Source of the DNA: Adiantum capillus-veneris
Lineage: Eukaryota > Streptophyta > Polypodiopsida > Polypodiales > Pteridaceae
Length of the DNA: 64,000 nucleotides
Reading direction: 5' to 3'
NCBI GenBank assembly: GCA_014529385.2
Contig: CM043944.1
Location: 89,845,384 to 89,909,383, forward strand
The notes beneath the pieces were generated by a model. The model had not been told where the DNA came from. It did not search any database and saw only the letters and a list, made by a program, of their open reading frames with translations. Positions 57,532-64,000 of the stretch are shown piece after piece. The translations under genes and the position numbers were made by a program. The number at the start of each line of letters is the position of its first letter. The stretch's first letter is position 1.

Positions 57532-58126
57532 GCAAGGAACATTACTCCTCACAAAGTGCCATATTTTGTTTAGGCCCACCACACAGTGGTTTTAATTTCA
57601 TCAGGCTGTGCGGCTGATTATGCCCCCCAAAAAAAAATTCAGATCTTCACTTAAGTGCCATTATCAACAGTAAAAAAATAGTGAATATCGGGTATGGAAG
57701 ACCCCTTTTTTCCAAAAAAAATTAATGTATCTATAGTTAAATAATGACCAGCTTTGAAAAAAACAGTAATAGTACCATAGTAATGCTCCCAAAGAAACCA
57801 CCTTTACCATGTAATGCCAGTGAAAGCCGACCACTATAGTGGTCCTTACCAGGCTGAAGAACGAGGAACAGAGCCACCAAAAAGAGGTCCAATCACTTAT
57901 ATCATGCCATGCTAAGTATAGTCATCTTGACTATTTAAGTACACCATTTGCTAAGTACATGCATTTTTATGAAACATCGCTTTACCATTCAATCAAAAAA
58001 TGACCAGTAACGAGATTATTGATGCTAAGCTTAGTGACCAACCTGAGTTGGTTGAGTTGTAAGCTCCATGCTTGTTGCAACAAAGATGAAAAAACACAGA
58101 GTCCTCACTCTTTACACAAGTAAAAC
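57532..58126. other. Non-coding, possible exon end on minus strand
   Basis: No gene recognised. Minus-strand CTTCAGCCTGGTAAGG at about 57843-57858 is a good splice-donor context, located downstream of the TATA-bearing block at 58127-58177. Confidence 0.3.
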
Positions 58127-58177
58127 ACACGCAAAGCTAAGTGAGGGGCAGAATGTGCCCTCACCTCTTTATTTAGA
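58127..58177 (-). promoter_or_regulatory. TATA-bearing block, copy 2
   Basis: Minus strand TAAATAAAGAGGTGAGGGCAC...CCTCACTTAGCTTTG. About 70% alike over 50 bases with 53607-53662. Position upstream (minus strand) of the RG-tailed ORF would suit a promoter. Confidence 0.5.
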
Positions 58178-58449
58178 AGAAGAACGGCCACCCTCACTCA
58201 TGGCTAATTGTCTACAGCATATACTGAGTAGATCAAGCTCCCCCTGGGGAAATGTGGAAGAGTAGCCGCCCGTGATGTCATTTGGCACAATAGGTTAAAC
58301 ACAAGTGCCTCACGGCATAGTAAATGACTATAATAAGTAATTTATTCATGCCTTGTAACCATCATACCCTTCTAAGGGTCCTATCCCATGTTTCAACAGT
58401 AGTAGGTCCCCTTAAATAGAACTTAGAGTATTTACAAGCAAAATACACC

Positions 58450-58488
58450 TTAATCTGATGCTTAAAAAGGCTACTAGCAAGTGTTTGA

Positions 58489-58540
<52 letters not shown>

Positions 58541-58606
58541 CAACAAGTGTGAATTAAGCTAGGAAAGTTTAATTTGATACTAAAACAATTACCAGCAGGT
58601 GGTGAA

Positions 58607-58652
<46 letters not shown>
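58450..58652. repeat. Duplicated ~119-bp unit carrying two (GT)n runs
   Basis: TTAAT(C/T)TGAT(G/A)CT(T/A)AAAA... begins at 58450 and 58569 and each copy leads into a GT run (58491-58538 and 58609-58652). The dinucleotide runs were therefore duplicated with their flank. Confidence 0.8.
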
Positions 58653-58654
<2 letters not shown>

Positions 58655-58688
58655 CCCCCTGTCCCAAGCACCATACACAATGGGTCGA

Positions 58689-58717
58689 TAGTAGGCCCAT
58701 TGTGAATGGGCCTACTA
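58689..58717. other. Hairpin overlapping the RT stop codon
   Basis: TAGTAGGCCCATT gtg AATGGGCCTACTA: perfect 13-bp stem, 3-base loop. The minus-strand TAG stop of the Penelope-like RT lies at 58715-58717, inside the arm. Confidence 0.88.
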
Positions 58718-60169
58718 CCTTATTAAAGAGATGAGATTGTCAAGGTTAAAATGTAATTCAGGCCAGTCATGTCGAGTAAGTGATAGTAGAATTTTATCAA
58801 TAATGTCATATCTATTGAAGACATTAAGGCGGTACTTCTTTATAAGTATCTCGATATCTTCCCAAGCAAGGAGCTAGTTAGAAGAGGAGTAGACAATTAG
58901 ATACAGTAGGCTGATACAAGTGTTAAAAGCTGCTTTGTGGGGCCTACTACTATTCCTTTTGATGAACTCAAAAGGAGGAAGTTTCAAAAGATCTCTCTTC
59001 CCTATAAATTTTTGATCATATCCTCCAACAGAGGGTATATGAAGCAAAATAGAGAAATTAAGGGATTGTACTGAAGTGCAGAAAAATCCATTGGGTGTTG
59101 TGAACCCATGTATAGAGGTTGGTTCTATTTTCAAGCAGTTAGGATATATATGACGGATTTCTTCAAAAAAGATTTTGTTGTTAATGCTCAGTAAGTCATC
59201 CATATATCGGTAAGTGTGTCTGAACAATAAAAGCTTATTACTATTATCTCCCATAGTCTTGAGAAACCACTTGTACTCAAAGAAAGCAAGGAATATATTA
59301 CACATAAGTGTGGAGTAGGAAAATCCCATGGGGATGCCAAGGCTTTGGTTAAAACAATGTCCTCTAAAGATAATGTTACAGTTTTTAAGTAACCAAGATA
59401 TATAAAGACATAGCTTCTCTTCATTGAAGTGTAAGGGATGGGAAGAGTTTGCCTTTTTAATCCATCTAGGTTTTTTGAAAGAGATATGTAGAAACAACCT
59501 CTTTTACCAGCATTAAAAAAAGTTAGTTTGATAACCTGTGATAGTACATCTTTAAGCCCAAGATTTCCTTCTAAAGGAATATTCTCATAACATTAAGTAA
59601 TATCTGCCGAGAAATAATGAAAGTTATGTTTAGGGAGGTTAAGAGAAACCTTAGTAGAGTTTTTGTTATCCAAAAGGGGTTGTATTGTACTTGTAGAAAG
59701 TTATGGTAGATTTTTTGTTAGATGCACTAAAAAGTTCAAACTCTGCTATTATAAGGTCAAGACAAAGAGTGATACTTTTGGTGATATCCGTGAACATGCC
59801 ATTTGAAGCATCTGATATCCATTTGAATTTCTGTTTATAAATCTTATAGGTAGGAAAAAGTATCACGAAGAGAATATCCCAAATTCTCTAAGTGTTTTGA
59901 ATTGTTATTGGTAACTGTTTGTAGAGAAGTATTGATTCTTGTGAACTCCTTATCGGATACTCAAGAATGAGCAGCATTCCAAGCTAAGTTTTTACAAAAA
60001 AGAGTGGGACGATTTTGTCTAGACCAACAATAAACCATATCTTTGATATTTTTTGAAACTCATATGCGAGTTGTGGTGTTAGCCAAGAGTTATCTCTAGA
60101 TAACCATTTCCTAGGTATTTGTGAGATTTTTTGAAAAAAGCATTCTTCCACTACTTTGGTTAAGTCCAC
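58715..60169 (-). pseudogene. Penelope-like reverse transcriptase
   Basis: Minus strand. N-terminal part broken (KFKWISDASNGMFTDITKSI at 59666-59866; YFSADIT stop CYENIPLEGNLGLKDVL near 59540-59620, the first RT Asp motif). Core open 59497-58874: HCFNQSLGIPMGFSYSTLMC NIFLAFFEYKW, then YRYMDDLLSINNKIF (catalytic YxDD), HIYPNCLKIEPTS, KRDLLKLPPFEFIKRNSSRP. A C-terminal thumb-like block runs to the stop at 58715 (LAWEDIEILIKKYRL, HDWPELHFNLDNLISLIR). The GIPMG...N.FL..YE and YRYxDDLL pairing is typical of Penelope-like elements, not of LTR or LINE RTs. No GIY-YIG endonuclease follows the RT. The N-terminus is cut at 60170 by the copia fragment. Confidence 0.75.
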
Positions 60170-61008
60170 TGATCATTGGACCAAATGAGAGACATACTGC
60201 GGAATTTAAGGCTGATTTGAATGCTACTTTCAAGATGAAAGATTTGGGGCTGTTGCATCATTACTTGGGTATACAGTTTAAGTAGTGTGATGGTGGTATT
60301 GCCTTGTGTCAGAAAAGTTACATAGAGACATTGCTATGTAAGTTTGGACTTGAGTATTGCAAACCTATTGCCACTCCCATGGAAACAAGTTTGAAGTTGA
60401 GTCTACATGATGCTGGTGATCCTGCTAATGTCACTCTTTACCAAACTATTGTTGGCTGCCTCATTTATGTATGCAACACAGGTCAGTAGATTTATGCATA
60501 GCCTAGGGTCTAAGCATTGGCAGGCTGTCAAGAGGATTTCTGCTACCTTAGTGGGACTTTACATCTTGGCTTGTTTTATCCCAAGGGGGGATCATTGCCG
60601 CCAGACTTACATGCTTTTTCGGACTCAAATTGGGCTGGTTGTTTTGACACGCGAGTGTTCACAAGTGGTTTTTGTTTCATGCTTGGTAGTTCATGTATAT
60701 CATGGTTGAGAAAGAAGAAACCTACTGTGGCCACTTCGAGTTGTGAGACTGAGTATTGGGCAGTCTTCACAGCTACGGTTGAGTGTGTATGGATCAAACG
60801 CCTTATGGCTGATTTGGGTGTTGGACAGGACACTGCCAACACTATCTACATTGACAGTCGGAGCACATTGGCAGTTGCGAGGAACCTAGTTTTTCATGCT
60901 CGCACAAAGCACATTGAGGTGCATTACCACTATGTCAGGGAGAGGATCTCAACGGGAGAGATCAACTTGGCTTATGTGCCAACACAGGACAAGCTTGAAG
61001 CTTTCCGC

Positions 61009-61064
61009 AAAGCTTTGGGCTTACTCCCCTTTGTGGAAAGCTTTGGGCTTACTCCCCTTTGTGG
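61009..61064 (+). repeat. 28-bp perfect tandem duplication
   Basis: AAAGCTTTGGGCTTACTCCC... at 61009-61036 is repeated exactly at 61037-61064, shifting the pol frame by one base. Confidence 0.95.
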
Positions 61065-61131
61065 ATTGATCATGTCCTCAGGGCATGGCACTTCCCTTTA
61101 TTCATGTGCCAGCTCTCGTTCATTGCATCAC

Positions 61132-61144
61132 TCCAGGGGGGATT
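61132..61144 (+). other. Copia polypurine tract
   Basis: TCCAGGGGGGATT directly before the LTR start. Confidence 0.7.
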
Positions 61145-61370
61145 TGTTACTATATACATGTGGTAGTGATGTGTGCAAACACACTAGGACCGCTGGGGCA
61201 TTTTTTCCCTCTTTAGGAGGTTTTTTCCCCCGAGCATTGTATATACGCCCATCACTCTAGGGCTATCTATCTTTCCATTGCACACTAAGTAACACACGCT
61301 CTATTGTGTGCCTTGAGCTTCCTTCGTCTTCTCCAAGCTGTGTGCATTTCTCGCAACCCTAATTCCAACA
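61145..61370 (+). mobile_element. Copia 3' LTR
   Basis: TGTTACTATATAC...AATTCCAACA, 226 bp with TGTT/AACA inverted ends. The right end joins exactly to gypsy gag sequence at 61371. It holds a CCCTCTTTAGGAGG-like hairpin near 61207. Confidence 0.72.
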
Positions 61371-62386
61371 TTGCCCCCAATAGTCCTCCATGTAGTATTG
61401 TGGACTTTCTTTAAGCGCAGCAATCCCATAGGCAATATTAGGGTCTATAACTTCCTCAAGCCTTCCAAACAAGCAATAGATGACTCACAACCCACTTGAT
61501 TCACCGAAGTGATTCTCAGATGTGGTGGTTGCGGTCATAGCACTAAAGGTGGTAAGGGTATTGTTTGAACAACATTCTAGGCCCTAGGGACCATGTCTTG
61601 TGATGTTTCAGGTGGGGCCATCATCAATGAAAGCACTCGAGGTGTGTCTGTCCATGCCAAGGTTGGTCTATTGGCCATCGTGCACTTAAATACTATACAA
61701 TTATTAGCTTGATGACCATACCTTCCATAGGCATTGCAATTCCCATTGAATTTTACTCTAAAAGTAGGGCATTCACAGGTACTATGTAGACCATAGCATA
61801 CTAAGCACCACTGTTGCTCCCTTCTTGGATACATATGATTGTTTTGTGGAGCACGATTGTCTCTAAGACTCTCTTGAATGGCCTTGGTGAGGTTTGCTAA
61901 AGTCATCTCAGATATCTTTGGCTCCTTAGCAATAGGCTTCAGGGTCATTGGTTGATGCCCTGATGCTTGCGAGCTAGTAGATTTAGGCTCAACAGACACA
62001 CTTTCTCCTTGAATCATTAAATTATCCTCCAATTGAATCGCATTGGTGGTGACTGCTTCCCAAGTGATGATACCTCTAATGACTAGGCCATTGTAGGTAT
62101 CCTCATGTTGTATTCCCCTAATGAATCTATCAAGAAATTGCTTATTATTGAAGCGCTCATTTGGATTACAATCAGAATTCAAATGCTTCAAGCAATCAAT
62201 AAAGGCTCTCACCGACTCTCCTTCCTCTCGTTGGGCTTTTTGGAGTTGAGAAGCTACACCCCAAAGCACTCCCTCTCGTATTTATTCTTTCAAGAACAGT
62301 CTCCTAAGAGTTAAATTGTTTTTTCTTCCACCCTTAGGGTTCTATATCAATCCTCAGCCTTCCCACTTAAGGTTAGGCTTAAAGCA
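61371..62386 (-). pseudogene. Gag fragment of the non-autonomous gypsy family
   Basis: Minus strand, homologous to 26072-27110 of the complete element: LWGVASQLQKAQREEGESV, RAFIDCLKHLNSDCNPNERF, LEDNLMIQGESVSVEPKS, CLVCYGLHSTCEC (knuckle 1), CNAYGRYGHQANNC (knuckle 2, second Cys replaced by Tyr). The frame passes through the position where the complete copy has a stop. Cut on both sides by LTRs (61370 and 62387). Confidence 0.9.
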
Positions 62387-63314
62387 TGTTGGACGGATAC
62401 GCCGCGACGGACGTCAGCACAGCGAGAACTCACCTAACATGTAATGTCAGCTAAGGACGAAGCTCGACCCACAGGCGCGTGGAAGCAAGAATAAGGTGTC
62501 AACCTATACTCGACCGACTCCTAACTAATTCCTACAGAGGTCTCTACCAATTGTCTAAGTCACAGCCTTCAAGAGTGCATAAGAGGAAACTTCCTACAAC
62601 GCTTTCTAGAGTCGAACACCCATCAAACAATCTCAAAACAACATAGAACTTGAAGGAGATCCTACTAATACCAATAGGTCACTCTCCCTAAGGTCTAAGA
62701 ACCAAAATCCTAACCCAAAACACCTGGTGCAGAAACACGTAGGAAGTCTGGCCGAAATCTGCAAGTCTTCGTTTCCGAAATCTAAAGTTCCTAATGTGTA
62801 GTTCTACTCAATGTAAACGCATGGATATGCTGCAATACAAAATCGGACAACGTATGCTCACCCAAAGACCCGATGAAGCTCGTAGAAGGAGCTCGCAAAA
62901 CCGAACCGTACGCGTGCAATGTAGGTATCGACGCGTAGCTCTCGTCGTGGGCAACACGCTGCACTTCTCCGCACTCGATTCCGACCACCGTAGCACACGT
63001 AGCGTCAAGATGAAGCTCACACTCTCTCTCTCGTACATAGTACGCTCACTCACAGACTTCAAAACTTGTTTTTAAAATGACAAAAGGTTTTTTATTAAGG
63101 TCAAAAAGTGGTATATATACCTTACAATTTCTCAAACCCTAAAGTTCCAAAATCAACCATCTACTCAATCTAACTATCAAAACTGGGATACAATCTGGAA
63201 ACTTCTGTAAGTTCCAATAATGTGAAAAATCAGGTTTTCCTCAATGAATGAATAATTACAAAAATAATAATCCTCCGAATAGTTAGATGTCGTGGGTGTG
63301 TCCAGCTTCTAACA
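62387..63314 (-). mobile_element. 3' LTR of a further LTR element (minus)
   Basis: Plus-strand ends TGTTGGACGG...CTTCTAACA, 928 bp with TGTT/AACA termini. A minus-strand GGAGGGGGGGAG polypurine tract (63315-63326) abuts its start, so the element's body extends right, past the window edge. TATATATAC at 63112-63120 is a possible TATA box. Flanking bases (aagca/ctccc) do not match, in line with a 3' LTR and not a solo LTR. Confidence 0.75.
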
Positions 63315-63326
63315 CTCCCCCCCTCC
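63315..63326 (-). other. Polypurine tract (minus)
   Basis: GGAGGGGGGGAG on the minus strand, next to the LTR. Confidence 0.8.
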
Positions 63327-63411
63327 TTGCTCATGTCGTCCCCGACATGGCCTTGATCTGCTGCTTCATCGTATCGTTTCTTGCATCTTTAGCAGTGATT
63401 CGTATCAGGCA

Positions 63412-64000
63412 TACAGGTTCAACATTGTTGGGCCAAAAATGTCAGTATTTACGGTGAAGAAGCCTGTGTAGAATGCTTCTTCAAAAGCCTGGAGGTGATA
63501 GGATGGTAGAAACATTATCCTTTGATACAACGCATGTATCACCTCCTTGGAAGGCTGACCTAACAGATCATAAGCGCATCTGTATGTATCTTGGAAGAAA
63601 AAGATGTTGTCAGTCACCTGGCCTGGCTTGAAGGTTTCGAACACTGCTAAAATGGTTCTGCAGATTTTCCTCATCATAATGCATGTAAGGTCAGGTGAGC
63701 CAGTGAACAACTTTATGGTGCCCTTTAGGGTTCTCACCATGTATTGGACACTTATTCTCTCACCTGCCTTCAAGCCCGGCAGCTTGGGGTAGTTCAGCCA
63801 AGTGGGTTGGCTTCTTTGCAAAATTTCCTGCGCTTTCCATGTCCTAATCCTTGGTAGAGGACAGAAGCTGAGGTTGTCTCTGATATTCTTAGGTGCCTCT
63901 ACCAAGTGGATTAGGTATTGTGGGTACTTTGTAAGCCAGGCCTTTGTCCACTTTGGATGAGAATCCACAATGAGCTTGACCCCTTCTGGTTTTGAGGTAT
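63412..64000 (-). CDS. Unknown ORF next to the 3' LTR, partial
   Basis: Minus strand, open from the window edge (TSKPEGVKLIVDSHPKWTKA) to a stop near 63412, at least 196 residues without a break. Includes WLTKYPQYLIHLVEAPKNIR, WLNYPKLPGLKAGERISVQY, CIMMRKICRTILAVFETFKP and AFYTGFFTVNTDIFGPTMLN. It ends about 90 bases from the polypurine tract. Not RT, RNase H, integrase or protease by any motif I can see; no clear membrane segment. It may be gag of a non-autonomous element or an extra 3' ORF. The true start is outside the window. Confidence 0.55.

Larger units (their letters stand above)
60172..61144 (+). pseudogene. Copia RT end and RNase H fragment
   Basis: Plus strand: FKADLNATFKMKDLGLLHHY LG, QKSYIETLLCKFGLEYCKPI, DPANVTLYQTIVGCLIY (frames joined across stops near 60283 and 60487), then AFSDSNWAGCFDTRVFTSGF (RNase H Asp), SSCETEYWAVFTATVECVWI, ARTKHIEVHYHYVRERISTG and YVPTQDKLEAFRKALGL. 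The catalytic YVDD segment upstream is missing; the fragment starts where the Penelope-like RT stops. A 28-bp tandem duplication at 61009-61064 lies near the pol end. Confidence 0.87.

Noticed and set aside
57585-57640. Possible hammerhead ribozyme core (CTGATGA on the minus strand near 57605), since Penelope-like elements can carry such ribozymes
   Set aside because: No matching GAAA segment and helices in the right order could be drawn. A covariance-model search would settle it.
62387-63314. Solo LTR interpretation
   Set aside because: Flanks do not match and a polypurine tract adjoins it, so it is a 3' LTR of an element running off the window.

Overview
The window is nuclear DNA of a plant, most likely a seed plant with a large, repeat-rich genome. 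Evidence: plant-type Ty3/gypsy elements (a chromodomain-type element, Tat-like elements with a second RNase H, and a family primed by tRNA-Asp), Ty1/copia elements primed by initiator tRNA-Met, many long GA/GT/CA microsatellites, and the last two exons of an alpha/beta hydrolase split by plant-style introns. No tRNA, rRNA, CRISPR or bacterial gene organisation was seen. Almost all coding sequence belongs to decayed retroelements. A gymnosperm source is possible because of the Penelope-like RT, but that is inference.

Layout. 1-732: piece of a chromovirus PR-RT (+). 1.6-2.9 kb: two solo LTRs (-). 2.9-4.5 kb: second gypsy PR-RT relic (+) in which a 58-bp RT segment is repeated about five times; a copia-like LTR, PBS and leader (4.5-6.6 kb) are inserted in it. 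6.6-12.5 kb: near-complete but dead chromovirus (-). 13.4-14.9 kb: Tat-like RT/RNase H relic (-). 15.3-16.0 kb: last two exons of a host alpha/beta hydrolase (+).

17,117-31,918: a complete gypsy element with a 5-bp target duplication (gtgac), tRNA-Asp PBS and polypurine tract. It encodes gag, a retropepsin and an unfamiliar extra ORF but no RT, RNase H or integrase, so it is non-autonomous. A copia element with three LTRs (18,053-23,995; duplication atata) is nested in its leader. 44.9-49.3 kb is a 5'-truncated sister copy, and 61.4-62.4 kb (-) is a piece of gag from the same family. 35.6-40.6 kb: Tat-like aRNase H and integrase (-) with a 2.37-kb LTR, next to an integrase tail of another element.

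52-60 kb is the most unusual stretch: minus-strand relics of a Penelope-like reverse transcriptase (58,715-60,169) and, downstream on the same strand, an unrecognised gag- or nucleocapsid-like ORF with an RG-rich tail (54,116-55,680). The ORF is flanked by two similar TATA-bearing blocks and contains tandem duplications and a 45-bp palindrome. The window ends with a copia 3' fragment, a gag fragment, and a 928-bp LTR (-) whose element carries an unknown ORF running off the edge.

Function: none of the elements looks able to encode a full set of active proteins. The non-autonomous gypsy family would have needed RT and integrase supplied by another element. The only host gene signal is the hydrolase 3' end.
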